Part shown: positions 35,362-48,312 of the stretch, piece after piece
Layout: every line of letters starts with the position of its first letter
Numbering within the stretch: position 1 is the first letter of the stretch
NCBI RefSeq assembly: GCF_947623445.1
Contig: NC_135245.1
Span: 18,359,501 to 18,423,500 of the forward strand
Direction: 5' to 3'
Origin: Clavelina lepadiformis
Lineage: Eukaryota; Chordata; Ascidiacea; Aplousobranchia; Clavelinidae
Length of the DNA: 64,000 nucleotides
Notes under the pieces: generated by a model
The model's input: the letters and a program-made list of their open reading frames with translations, nothing else
Databases searched by the model: none
What the model was told of the DNA's origin: nothing
Position numbers and translations under genes: made by a program

Positions 35362-37015
35362 CACTGGACAACAATTTACAACTTATTTTTTATTCCTCGC
35401 TCATTTCAAGTTTACCTAGACTAATTTTGCAATGCTGAATCCAAATCTGGTCTTAGATTTTTTCTAACACGTCACGTTTTTGAGATATGATATATGCTCA
35501 CGACAACCCATAACTGTGATTTTGGCTAATTTTGGCTGAGCGGAACAAAACATTACATGTAATCAACCCAGTAGTTTCTATTGAAAATAACAGCATTATC
35601 ATACTGCACAATTTAACACAACCCAGGATAATTAAATCAGACAAAAATAACATTATATTCCCTCAAAAGTGCTTTATACACTTGCTCTTTCGAGTATGTT
35701 CAGTGTCAGTTTCACGCTGAAGAAACCAGCAGTAGTCCCCCATCATGTTTGGGTTAAATCGACCTCTATACCGCGATTCCATCACAGAGATGTCTTGGTG
35801 AAATCTTTCCCCATGCTCGTCGCTCACATCACCCAGGTTTGGCGGGAAAAATTCCAAGTGTGAATGAAGAAAATGCAGTTTAACCGACATTCTGCAGCCC
35901 ATTTCGCGGTATGATTCCAGCAAATTGTCCACTAGTTCCGAGTAATTTTCTGCCCTGTACTTCCCAAGAAAATTTTGTACAATCTGTACAAATGCATTCC
36001 AGGCTTTTAATTCAATTGAATTAAGCTTGAATGGAAATACTGGGTCACGGATCAAATCACGTATTTGGGGGCCAACAAATATTCCAGCTCTCAGTTTAGC
36101 ATCACTTAGTATTGCACCAAATTTTTCTTTTATATGCAGGAATCCATCTCCATTGAAATCCATTGCCTTCACAAATTGTTTGATCAGGCCCAGTTTAATG
36201 TGAAGTGGTGGCAAGTACACTTTGCTCGGATCAATTAGGGGTTGGCACTTAACATTATATCTTCCAACAATGTAGTCCGTTCTCATTGGCCATTCAGTTG
36301 TGTCATAGTGGTTTGCATCGTCTCGACTGTCCCACAAACAGAGAAAGCACATATGCTTGGTGTAACCCAACTGCAATCCGAGCAAAAGTGACACAACTTT
36401 AAGGTCTCCACATATGTTCCAGTTATAAGCCCGGTAGTTAATGACCCGTAGGATGGTTTCCATAGACTCGTACGTCTCCTTCAAATCGACAGCATGAGCA
36501 ATAGGGACAGAAGGCTTTTCATTCCCATTGTGCAGTAGGACAGCTTTCAAACTAGCTTTGCTAGAATCAATGAACAGTCTCCACTCAGTGCTAATGTGTT
36601 GGTGGCCAAGCTCATACATGAGTGAATCAACATCAGTGCAAAAACACACAGAGTCTTCGATTTTACCCCCCCCCCCCCCCCCTCTATAGTCATGGCCAAG
36701 AACATTCAAGAATGCATTAATTGTGAAAAGATAGAACATTGCATTTACAAAATAATGTCAATATTAATCTTACATAACATGCATTGTGACATAATATGAC
36801 CAACAATTCGCTGGGAAAGAAAATTGCACAATACCTTGTACTGTAGAACCTCATAATATAGTGCCAATCAATGCAAAATCCGAATTTCGTGAATTTTCAT
36901 ATCTTGAAAACCTGACGTGATAGACCAATTCTGATTTCAGATTTGGAATCAGCGTCCCAAAGTTAGTCTAGGCAGTTTATTTTTATTTGAGGAATAATTT
37001 TGCTGTTGTCCAGTG
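35362..37015 (-). mobile_element. DNA transposon with CACTG ends and TTA target duplication (copy 1)
   Basis: A 12-bp inverted end, CACTGGACAACA, bounds 1654 bp. TTA lies on both sides (35359-35361 and 37016-37018). Removing the element and one TTA restores the spacer CCGATTATCC seen in other units. CACT(A/G) ends with 3-bp duplications fit the EnSpm/CACTA group. This assignment is tentative because the encoded protein is unlike plant CACTA transposases. Confidence 0.88.
35663..36665 (-). CDS. Transposase-like protein, N-terminally incomplete (copy 1)
   Basis: The frame encodes a protein family I recall as widespread and multicopy in arthropod and cnidarian genomes. Landmarks: WRLFIDSSK; NICGDLKVVSLLLG; CFLCLWDSRDDANHY; LPPLHIKLGLIKQFVKAM; SHLEFFPPNLGDVSDEHGER, continuing FHQDI; and DYCWFLQRE near the end. 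The spaced acidic residues in FIDSS, CGDLK and DEHGER could be an RNase H-like catalytic triad, and CFLC may bind metal; this is inference. The conserved part starts just after a run of 17 C. Sequence upstream of that run differs in frame from the second copy and is not reliable. The family's usual N-terminus is missing, so the element probably relies on a full-length relative or is dead. Confidence 0.7.
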
Positions 37016-37047
37016 TTATCCATATGAAATTGCCAAAGTAATATCGG

Positions 37048-38242
37048 CGTTGTCGGCGAGATTCGAACCTACGCGGGCAGGGCCCAACAGATTTCGAGTC
37101 TGTCGCCATAACCACTCGGCCACGACAACTGTGCTTAATGTATAGATGAAATAGATAAAATCGCACATTTCCGAATATCCATATGAAATTGCAAAAGTAA
37201 TATCGGCGTTGTCGGCGGGATTCGAACCTACTCGGGCAGGGCCCAACAGATTTCGAGTCTGTCGCCTTAACCACTCGGCCACGACAACTGTGCTTAATGA
37301 ATAGATGAAACAGTTAAAATGCCACATTTCCGAATATCCATATGAAATTGCAAAAGTAATATCGGCGTTGTCGGCGGGATTCGAACCTACGCGGGCAGGG
37401 CCCAACAGATTTCGAGTCTGTCGCCTTAACCACTCCGCCACGACAACTGTGCTTAATGCATAGATGAAAGAGATAAAATCGCACTTTTCCGATTATCCAT
37501 ATGAAATTGCCAAAGTAATATCGGCGTTGTCGGCGAGATTCGAACCTACGCGGGCAGGGCCCAACAGATTTCGAGTCTGTCGCCTTAACCACTCGGCCAC
37601 GACAACTGTGCTTAATGTATAGATGAAATAGATAAAATCGCACATTTCCGAATATCCATATGAAATTGCAAAAGTAATATCGGCGTTGTCGGAAGGATTC
37701 GAACCTACGCGGGCATGGCCTAACTGATTTCGAGTCTGTCGCCTTAACCACTCGGCCACGACAACTGTGCTTAATGCATAGATGAAATAGATAAAATCGC
37801 ACTTTTCCGAATATCCATATGAAATTGCAAAAGTAATATCGGCGTTGTCGGCGGGATTCGAACCTACGCGGGCAGGGCCCAACAGATTTCGAGTCTGTCG
37901 CCATAACCACTCGGCCACGACAACTGTGCTTAATGTATAGATGAAATAGATAAAATCGCACATTTCCGAATATCCATATGAAATTGCAAAAGTAATATCG
38001 GCGTTGTCGGCGGGATTCGAACCTACGCGGGCAGGGCCCAACAGATTTCGAGTCTGTCGCCTTAACCACTCGGCCACGACAACTGTGCTTAATGCATAGA
38101 TGAAATAGATAAAATCGCACATTTCCGAATATCCATATGAAATTGCAAAAGTAATATCGGCGTTGTCGGCAGGATTCGAACCTACGCGGGCAGGGCCCAA
38201 CAGATTTCGAGTCTGTCGCCTTAACCACTCGGCCACGACAAC
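37048..38242 (-). tRNA. tRNA-Ser array D2, part after the transposon: 8 copies
   Basis: 5' ends at 37129+159k for k=0 to 7. The outermost copy (5' end 38242) has the fully paired T stem CCTGC, like the first copy of every other arm. Confidence 0.93.
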
Positions 38243-38353
38243 TGTGCTTAATGCATAGATGAAATAGATAAAATCGCACTTTTCTCGAATCACTAGATAG
38301 ATTCCACCATGTCGGTGTTTCCGTAATCTTCTCCTGACTTTCAAATCTGACAA

Positions 38354-39121
38354 GATGAAAATGTAGCCAGCGTAGTCTAGATGAAAATCAAGCTAGCGTA
38401 GTCTAGATGAAAATCAAGCTAGCGTAGTCTAGATGAAAATCTAGCTAGCGTAGTCTAGATGAAAATCAAGCTAGCGTCGTCTAGATGAAAATCAAGCTAG
38501 CGTAGTCTAGATGAAAATCAAGCTAGCGTAGTCTAGATGAAAATCAAGCTAGCGTAGTCTAGATGAAAATCTAGCTAGCATAGTCTAGATGAAAATCTAG
38601 CTAGCGTAGTCTAGATGAAAATCAAGCTAGCGTAGTCTAGATGAAAATCAAGCTAGCGTAGCCTAGATGAAAATCAAGCTAGCGTAGTCTAGATGAAAAC
38701 CAAGCTAGCGTAGTTTAGATGAAAACCAAGCTAGCGTAGTCTAGATGAAAATCTAACTAGCGTAGTCTAGATGAAAATCTAGCTAGCGTAGTCTAGATGA
38801 AAATTTAGCTAGCGTAGTCTAGATGAAAATCTAGCTATGGTAGTCTAGATGAAAATCAAGCCAGCGTAGTCTAAATGAAAATTCAAGCTAGCGTAGTCTA
38901 GAAGAAAATCAAGCAAGTGTAGTCTAGATGAAAATCTAGCAAGCGTAGTCTAGATGAAAATCAAGCTAGCGTAGTCTAGATGAAAATCAAGCTAGCGTAG
39001 TCTAGATGAAAATCTAGCAAGCGTAGTCTAGATGAAAATCAAGTTAGTGTAGTCTACATGAAAATCAAGCTAGCGTAGTCTAGATGAAAATCAAGCTAGC
39101 GTAGTTTAGATGAAAATCAAG
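38354..39121 (-). repeat. 26-bp minisatellite block E2 (inverted)
   Basis: Same as E1 in length and unit order. Confidence 0.9.
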
Positions 39122-39269
39122 CTGATTTCGAGACCTAGCTACGCCTACGTCTCTGTAGTGTATTAACTATAAGCTAGTTCCAACTAAATTTTAAGTACTA
39201 AAGTAAACTTCTGTTATTTGCTTAAGCAAGCACTACAGAGACGTAGGCGTAGCTAGGTCTCGAAATCAG
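39122..39269. repeat. Divergent palindrome centre E2/A3
   Basis: Identical in structure to the 26.56-kb centre, with TTGCTTAAGCAA and the same asymmetric loss of link. Confidence 0.85.
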
Positions 39270-40011
39270 CTTGATTTTCATCTAGACTACGCTAGCTTGA
39301 TTTTCATCTAGACTACGCTAGCTAGATTTTCATGTAGACTACACTAACTTGATTTTCATCTAGACTACGCTTGCTAGATTTTCATCTAGACTACGCTAGC
39401 TTGATTTTCATCTAGACTACGCTAGCTTGATTTTCATCTAGACTACGCTTGCTAGATTTTCATCTAGACTACACTTGCTTGATTTTCTTCTAGACTACGC
39501 TAGCTTGAATTTTCATTTAGACTACGCTGGCTTGATTTTCATCTAGACTACCCTAGCTAGATTTTCATCTAGACTACGCTAGCTAAATTTTCATCTAGAC
39601 TACGCTAGCTAGATTTTCATCTAGACTACGCTAGCTTGGTTTTCATCTAAACTACGCTAGCTTGGTTTTCATCTAGACTACGCTAGCTTGATTTTCATCT
39701 AGGCTACGCTAGCTTGATTTTCATCTAGACTACGCTAGCTTGATTTTCATCTAGACTACGCTAGCTAGATTTTCATCTAGACTACGCTAGCTAGATTTTC
39801 ATCTAGACTACGCTAGCTTGATTTTCATCTAGACTACGCTAGCTTGATTTTCATCTAGACTACGCTAGCTTGATTTTCATCTAGACGACGCTAGCTTGAT
39901 TTTCATCTAGACTACGCTAGCTAGATTTTCATCTAGACTACGCTAGCTTGATTTTCATCTAGACTACGCTAGCTTGATTTTCATCTAGACTACGCTGGCT
40001 ACATTTTCATC
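39270..40011 (+). repeat. 26-bp minisatellite block A3
   Basis: Same length and unit order as A1 and A2. Confidence 0.9.
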
Positions 40012-40122
40012 TTGTCAGATTTGAAAGTCAGGAGAAGATTACGGAAACACCGACATGGTGGAATCTATCTAGTGATTCGAGAAAAGTGCGATTTTATCTA
40101 TTTCATCTATGCATTAAGCACA

Positions 40123-43100
40123 GTTGTCGTGGCCGAGTGGTTAAGGCGACAGACTCGAAATCTGTTGGGCCCTGCCCGCGTAGGTTCGAATCCTGCCGAC
40201 AACGCCGATATTACTTTTGCAATTTCATATGGATATTCGGAAATGTGCGATTTTATCTATTTCATCTATGCATTAAGCAAAGTTGTCGTGGCCGAGTGGT
40301 TAAGGCGACAGACTCGAAATCTGTTGGGCCCTGCCCGCGTAGGTTCGAATCCTTCCGACAACGCCGATATTACTTTTGCAATTTCATATGGATATTCGGA
40401 AATGTGCGATTTTATCTATTTCATCTATGCATTAAGCACAGTTGTCGTGGCCGAGTGGTTATGGCGACAGACTCGAAATCTGTTGGGCCCTGCCCGCGTA
40501 GGTTCGAATCCCGCCGACAACGCCGATATTACTTTTGCAATTTCATATGGATATTCGGAAAAGTGCAATTTTATTTATTTCATCTATGCATTAAGCACAG
40601 TTGTCGTGGCCAAGTGGTTAAGGCGACAGACTCGAAATCTGTTGGGCCTTGCCCGCGTAGGTTCGAATCTCGCCGACAACGCCGATATTACTTTTGCAAT
40701 TTCATATGGATAATCGGAAAAGTGCGATTTTATCTATTTCATCTATGCATTAAGCACAATTGTCGGGGCGGAGTGGTTAAGGCGACAGACTCGAAATCTG
40801 TTGGGCCCTGCCCGCGTAGGTTCGAATCCCGCCGACAACGCCGATATTACTTTTGCAATTTCATATGGATATTCGGAAATGTGGCATTTTAACTATTTCA
40901 TCTATGCATTAAGCACAGTTGTCGTGGCCGAGTGGTTAATGCGATACACTCGAAATCTGTTGGGCTCTGCCCGCGTAGGTTCGAATCCCGCCGACAACGC
41001 CGATATTACTTTTGCAATTTCATATGGATATTAAGAAATGTACCATTTTAACTATTTCATCTATGCATTAGGCATAGTTGTCGTGGCCGAGTGGTTAAGG
41101 CGACAGACTCGAAATCTGTTAGGCCCTGCCCGCGTAGGTTCGAATCCCGCCGACAACGCCGATATTACTTTTGCAATTTCATATGGATATTCGGAAATGT
41201 GCGATTTTATCTATTTCATCTATACATTAAGCACAGTTGTCGTGGCCGAGTGGTAAAGGCGACAGACTCGAAATCTGTTGGGCCCTGCCCGCGTAGGTTC
41301 GAATCTTGCCGACAACGCCGATATTACTTTTGCAATTTCATATGGATAATCGAAAAAGTGCGATTTTATCTCTTTCATCTATGCATTAAGCACAGTTGTC
41401 GTGGCGGAGTGGTTAAGGCGACAGACTCGAAATCAGTTAGGCCATGCCCGCGTAGGTTCGAATCCTTCCGACAACGCCGATATTACTTTTGCAATTTCAT
41501 ATGGATATTCGGAAATGTGCGATTTTATCTATTTCATCTATACATTAAGCACAGTTGTCGTGGCCGAGTGGTTAAGGCGACAGACTCGAAATCTGTTGGG
41601 CCCTGCCCGCGTAGGTTCGAATCTCGCCGACAACGCCGATATTACTTTGGCAATTTCATATGGATAATCGGAAAATTGCGATTTTATCTATTTCACCTAT
41701 GCATTAAGCACAGTTGTCGTGGCGGAGTGGTTAAGGCGACAGACTCGAAATCTGTTGGGCCCTGCCCGCGTAGGTTCGAATCCCGCCGACAACGCCGATA
41801 TTACTTTTGCAATTTCATATGGATATTCGGAAATGTGGCATTTTAACTGTTTCATCTATTCATTAAGCACAGTTGTCGTGGCCGAGTGGTTAAGGCGACA
41901 GACTCGAAATCTGTTGGGCTCTGCCCGAGTAGGTTCGAATCCCGCCGACAACGCCGATATTACTTTTGCAATTTCATATGGATATTAAGAAATGTACCAT
42001 TTAACTATTTCATCTATGCATTAAGCACAGTTGTCGTGGCCGAGTGGTTATGGCGACAGACTCGAAATCTGTTGGGCCCTGCCCGTGTAGGTTCGAATCC
42101 CGCCGACAACGCCGATATTACTTTTGCAATTTCATATGGATATTCGGAAATGTGCGATTTTATCTATTTCATCTATGCATTAAGCACAGTTGTCGTGGCC
42201 GAGTGGTTAAGGCGACAGACTCGAAATCTGTTGGGCCCTGCCCGCGTAGGTTCGAATCTCGCCGACAACGCCGATATTACTTTGGCAATTTCATATGGAT
42301 AATCGGAAAATTGCGATTTTATCTATTTCACCTATGCATTAAGCACAGTTGTCGTGGCGGAGTGGTTAAGGCGACAGACTCGAAATCTGTTGGGCCCTGC
42401 CCGCGTAGGTTCGAATCCCGCCGACAACGCCGATATTACTTTTGCAATTTCATATGGATATTCGGAAATGTGGCATTTTAACTGTTTCATCTATTCATTA
42501 AGCACAGTTGTCGTGGCCGAGTGGTTAAGGCGACAGACTCGAAATCTGTTGGGCTCTGCCCGAGTAGGTTCGAATCCCGCCGACAACGCCGATATTACTT
42601 TTGCAATTTCATATGGATATTAAGAAATGTACCATTTAACTATTTCATCTATGCATTAAGCACAGTTGTCGTGGCCGAGTGGTTATGGCGACAGACTCGA
42701 AATCTGTTGGGCCCTGCCCGTGTAGGTTCGAATCCCGCCGACAACGCCGATATTACTTTTGCAATTTCATATGGATATTCGGAAATGTGCGATTTTATCT
42801 ATTTCATCTATGCAATAAGCACAATTGTCGTGGCCGAGTGGTTAAGGCGACAGACTCGAAATCTGTTGGGCCCTGCCCGCGTAGGTTCGAATCCCGCCGA
42901 CAAAGCCGATATTACTTTTGCAATTTCATATGGATAATCGGAAAAGTGCGATTTTATCTATTTCATCTATGCATTAAGCACAGTTGTCGTGGCCGAGTGG
43001 TTAAGGCGACAGACTCAAAATCAGTTAGGCCATGCCCGCGTAGGTTCGAATCCCGCCGACAACGCCGATATTACTTTTGCAATTTCATATGGATATTCGG

Positions 43101-44972
43101 AAAAGTGCAATTTTATTTATTTCATCTATGCATTAAGCACAGTTGTCGTGGCCAAGTGGTTAAGGCGACAGACTCGAAATCTGTTGGGCCTTGCCCGCGT
43201 AGGTTCGAATCTCGCCGACAACGCCGATATTACTTTTGCAATTTCATATGGATAATCGGAAAAGTGCGATTTTATCTATTTCATCTATGCATTAAGCACA
43301 GTTGTCGTGGCGGAGTGGTTAAGGCGACAGACTCGAAATCTGTTGGGCCCTGCCCGCGTAGGTTCGAATCCCGCCGACAACGCCGATATTACTTTTGCAA
43401 TTTCATATGGATATTCGGAAATGTGGCATTTTAACTATTTCATCTATGCATTAAGCACAGTTGTCGTGGCCGAGTGGTTAATGCGATACACTCGAAATCT
43501 GTTGGGCTCTGCCCGCGTAGGTTCGAATCCCGCCGACAACGCCGATATTACTTTTGCAATTTCATATGGATATTAAGAAATGTACCATTTTAACTATTTC
43601 ATCTATGCATTAGGCATAGTTGTCGTGGACGAGTGGTTAAGGCGACAGACTCGAAATCTGTTAGGCCCTGCCCGCGTAGGTTCGAATCCCGCCGACAACG
43701 CCGATATTACTTTTGCAATTTCATATGGATATTCGGAAATGTGCGATTTTATCTATTTCATCTATACATTAAGCACAGTTGTCGTGGCCGAGTGGTTAAG
43801 GCGACAGACTCGAAATCTGTTGGGCCCTGCCCGCGTAGGTTCGAATCTTGCCGACAACGCCGATATTACTTTTGCAATTTCATATGGATAATCGGAAAAG
43901 TGCGATTTTATCTCTTTCATCTTTGCATTAAGCACAGTTGTCGTGTCGGAGTGGTTAAGGCGACAGACTCGAAATCTGTTGGGCCCTGCCCGCGTAGGCT
44001 CGAATCCCGCCGACAAGGCCGATATTACTTTTGCAATTTCATATGGATATTCGGAAATGTGGCATTTTAACTATTTCATCTATGCATTAAGCACAGTTGT
44101 CGTGGCCGAGTGGTTAAGGCGATAGACTCGAAATCTGTTGGGCTCTGCCCGCGTAGGTTCGAATCCCGCCGACAACGCCGATATTACTTTTGCAATTTCA
44201 TATGGATATTCGGAAATGTGGCATTTTAACTATTTCATCTATGCATTAAGCACAGTTGTCGTGGCCGCGTGGTTAATGCGATACACTCGAAATCTGTTGG
44301 GCTCTGCCCGCGTAGGTTCGAATCCCGCCGACAACGCCGATATTACTTTTGCAATTTCATATGGATATTAAGAAATGTACCATTTTAACTATTTCATCTA
44401 TGCATTAGGCATAGTTGTCGTGGCCGAGTGGTTAAGGCGACAGACTCGAAATCTGTTAGGCCCTGCCCGCGTAGGTTCGAATCCCGCCGACAACGCCGAT
44501 ATTACTTTTGCAATTTCATATGGATTTTCGGAAATGTGCGATTTTATCTATTTCATCTATACATTAAGCACAGTTGTCGTGGCCGAGTGGTTAAGGCGAC
44601 AGACTCGAAATCTGTTGGGCCCTGCCCGCGTAGGTTCGAATCTTGCCGACAACGCCGATATTACTTTTGCAATTTCATATGGATAATCGGAAAAGTGCGA
44701 TTTTATCTCTTTCATCTATGCATTAAGCACAGTTGTCGTGGCGGAGTGGTTAAGGCGACAGACTCGAAATCAGTTGGGCCCTGCCCGCGTAGGTTCGAAT
44801 CCCGCCGACAACACCGATATTACTTTTGCAATTTCATATGGATATTCGGAAATGTGGAATTTTAACTATTTCATCTATGCATTAAGCACAGTTGTCGTGG
44901 CCGAGTGGTTAAGGCGATAGACTCGAAATCTGTTGGGCTCTGCCCGCGTAGGTTCGAATCCCGCCGACAACG
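40123..44972 (+). tRNA. tRNA-Ser array B3: 31 tandem copies
   Basis: First gene at 40123, last at 44891; 30 periods minus 2 bp. The beginning matches B2 at offset 12633 and the remainder matches at offset 12951, a net gain of two units (318 bp) between about 41.25 and 41.7 kb. A CAA copy is at 42983-43064. Confidence 0.93.
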
Positions 44973-45005
44973 CCGATATTACTTTTGCAATTTCATATGG
45001 ATATT

Positions 45006-45925
45006 GCATATGCATATTCAAATGGATATGAAAGCAAAGGGTGGGTGGGGGGAACTCATAGTGCAGTGGAAAAATCGGAGAACGTCGATCGACAAGCTGC
45101 AGGTTCAAACCAGCGAGCCGCAGAGCGACGAGCCAACAACCGTTTGATGACCATAGACTCACGTCTAGGCCACCAGCTGGCTAGACTCACGTCACGTCAA
45201 TCCTGTGTATTTAGGAAGCTGCCGGAAGCTGTAAAAAAATTTGCAAAAGTTGCAAAAACTTGCCCTACTAATCACCTAATCCTAATCCTAATCACTTACC
45301 TTATATAATATATATAGATATCTATATATAGATATAGTCATAAGTATAACTAAAATTTATGAATTTCTTCACGTTTAAGGGGTCACTTCCCAATAAAACG
45401 ACAATTTTGTGCCGGCAACACTGTGATTGTGACCGTGTCGCACTCAATGCGTCATATTAAAAAAAGTAAAAATTTTCCTGTCCATTGCGCGTGTGACGTC
45501 GATGTGGAGTAGTTCGTCGTTGCTTTGACAACAGCTGGATCCAGGTCTAGGCTAAGTTGTAAATTTTGTGTGGGTTTGAATTTTTGTTTTTTTGGAGTAT
45601 TTGTCATAAAAGGGTTAAGCTAAAAACTTGTTGTAAAGTTTAGGCAATTGTTATAGAAAACTGAGTACATGGATTTTGTCCAAATTAAGACTGTAGACAG
45701 ACATAACCTAGGTCTTGTTGCAAGCCAAAATTCAGGGTAGGTTTATGAAGTAGTTTTGCGTTGGTAGCTTCTTGATTTAATGTACTTTGCATTGAAAAGC
45801 CTATCTCTTTGAATTGGGACATGACCCCTGCAGCTTGTCGATCGACGTTCTCCGATTTTTCCACTGCACTATGAGTTCCCCCCACCCACCCTTTGCTTTC
45901 ATATCCATTTGAATATGCATATGCA
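45006..45925. repeat. Convergent cap C3 (palindrome centre)
   Basis: Same as cap C2 at offset 12951, with MITE 45379-45828 and the CCCC/TGCAG junction. Confidence 0.85.
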
Positions 45926-45957
45926 TTATCCATATGAAATTGCAAAAGTAATATCGG

Positions 45958-48264
45958 CGTTGTCGGCGGGATTCGAACCTACGCGGGCAGAGCCCAACAG
46001 ATTTCAAGTCTATCGCCTTAACCACTCGGCCACGACAACTGTGCTTAATGCATAGATGAAATAGTTAAAATTCCACATTTCCGAATATCCATATGAAATT
46101 GCAAAAGTAATATCGGCGTTGTCGGCGGGATTCGAACCTACGCGGGCAGGGCCCAACAGATTTCGAGTCTGTCGCCTTAACCACTCCGCCACGACAACTG
46201 TGCTTAATGCATAGATGAAAGAGATAAAATCGCACTTTTCCGATTATCCATATGAAATTGCAAAAGTAATATCGGCGTTGTCGGCAAGATTCGAACCTAC
46301 GCGGGCAGGGCCCAACAGATTTCGAGTCTGTCGCCTTAACCACTCGGCCACGACAACTGTGCTTAATGTATAGATGAAATAGATAAAATCGCACATTTCC
46401 GAAAATCCATATGAAATTGCAAAAGTAATATCGGCGTTGTCGGCGGGATTCGAACCTACGCGGGCAGGGCCTAACAGATTTCGAGTCTGTCGCCTTAACC
46501 ACTCGGCCACGACAACTATGCCTAATGCATAGATGAAATAGTTAAAATGGTACATTTCTTAATATCCATATGAAATTGCAAAAGTAATATCGGCGTTGTC
46601 GGCGGGATTCGAACCTACGCGGGCAGAGCCCAACAGATTTCGAGTGTATCGCATTAACCACTCGGCCACGACAACTGTGCTTAATGCATAGATGAAATAG
46701 TTAAAATGCCACATTTCCGAATATCCATATGAAATTGCAAAAGTAATATCGGCGTTGTCGGCGGGATTCGAACCTACGCGGGCAGAGCCCAACAGATTTC
46801 GAGTCTATCGCCTTAACCACTCGGCCACGACAACTGTGCTTAATGCATAGATGAAATAGTTAAAATGCCACATTTCCGAATATCCATATGAAATTGCAAA
46901 AGTAATATCGGCCTTGTCGGCGGGATTCGAACCTACGCGGGCAGGGCCCAACAGATTTCGAGTCTGTCGCCTTAACCACTCCGCCACGACAACTGTGCTT
47001 AATGCATAGATGAAAGAGATAAAATCGCACTTTTCCGATTATCCATATGAAATTGCAAAAGTAATATCGGCGTTGTCGGCAAGATTCGAACCTACGCGGG
47101 CAGGGCCCAACAGATTTCGAGTCTGTCGCCTTAACCACTCGGCCACGACAACTGTGCTTAATGTATAGATGAAATAGATAAAATCGCACATTTCCGAATA
47201 TCCATATGAAATTGCAAAAGTAATATCGGCGTTGTCGGCGGGATTCGAACCTACTCGGGCAGAGCCCAACAGATTTCGAGTCTGTCGCCTTAACCACTCG
47301 GCCACGACAACTGTGCTTAATGAATAGATGAAACAGTTAAAATGCCACATTTCCGAATATCCATATGAAATTGCAAAAGTAATATCGGCGTTGTCGGCGG
47401 GATTCGAACCTACGCGGGCAGGGCCCAACAGATTTCGAGTCTGTCGCCTTAACCACTCCGCCACGACAACTGTGCTTAATGCATAGATGAAAGAGATAAA
47501 ATCGCACTTTTCCGATTATCCATATGAAATTGCAAAAGTAATATCGGCGTTGTCGGCAAGATTCGAACCTACGCGGGCAGGGCCCAACAGATTTCGAGTC
47601 TGTCGCCTTAACCACTCGGCCACGACAACTGTGCTTAATGTATAGATGAAATAGATAAAATCGCACATTTCCGAATATCCATATGAAATTGCAAAAGTAA
47701 TATCGGCGTTGTCGGCGGGATTCGAACCTACGCGGGCAGGGCCTAACAGATTTCGAGTCTGTCGCCTTAACCACTCGGCCACGACAACTATGCCTAATGC
47801 ATAGATGAAATAGTTAAAATGGTACATTTCTTAATATTCATATGAAATTGCAAAAGTAATATCGGCGTTGTCGGCGGGATTCGAACCTACGCGGGCAGAG
47901 CCCAACAGATTTCGAGTGTATCGCATTAACCACTCGGCCACGACAACTGTGCTTAATGCATAGATGAAATAGTTAAATGGTACATTTCTTAATATCCATA
48001 TGAAATTGCAAAAGTAATATCGGCGTTGTCGGCGGGATTCGAACCTACTCGGGCAGAGCCCAACAGATTTCGAGTCTGTCGCCTTAACCACTCGGCCACG
48101 ACAACTGTGCTTAATGAATAGATGAAACAGTTAAAATGCCACATTTCCGAATATCCATATGAAATTGCAAAAGTAATATCGGCGTTGTCGGCGGGATTCG
48201 AACCTACGCGGGCAGGGCCCAACAGATTTCGAGTCTGTCGCCTTAACCACTCCGCCACGACAAC
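45958..48264 (-). tRNA. tRNA-Ser array D3, part before the transposon: 15 copies
   Basis: Matches D2 at a constant offset of 12951, including the single 158-bp unit. Confidence 0.93.
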
Positions 48265-48312
48265 TGTGCTTAATGCATAGGTGAAATAGATAAAATCGCA
48301 ATTTTCCGATTA

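Noticed and set aside
26489-39269. The whole mirror structure as a simple sequencing hairpin or assembly fold-back
   Set aside because: Arms differ in copy number (27/32, 29/23, 31/33), in the transposon insertion and in minisatellite length, and the centres are asymmetric. A pure artefact would give matching arms. A partial assembly error in the 27-40 and 40-53 kb pair cannot be excluded.
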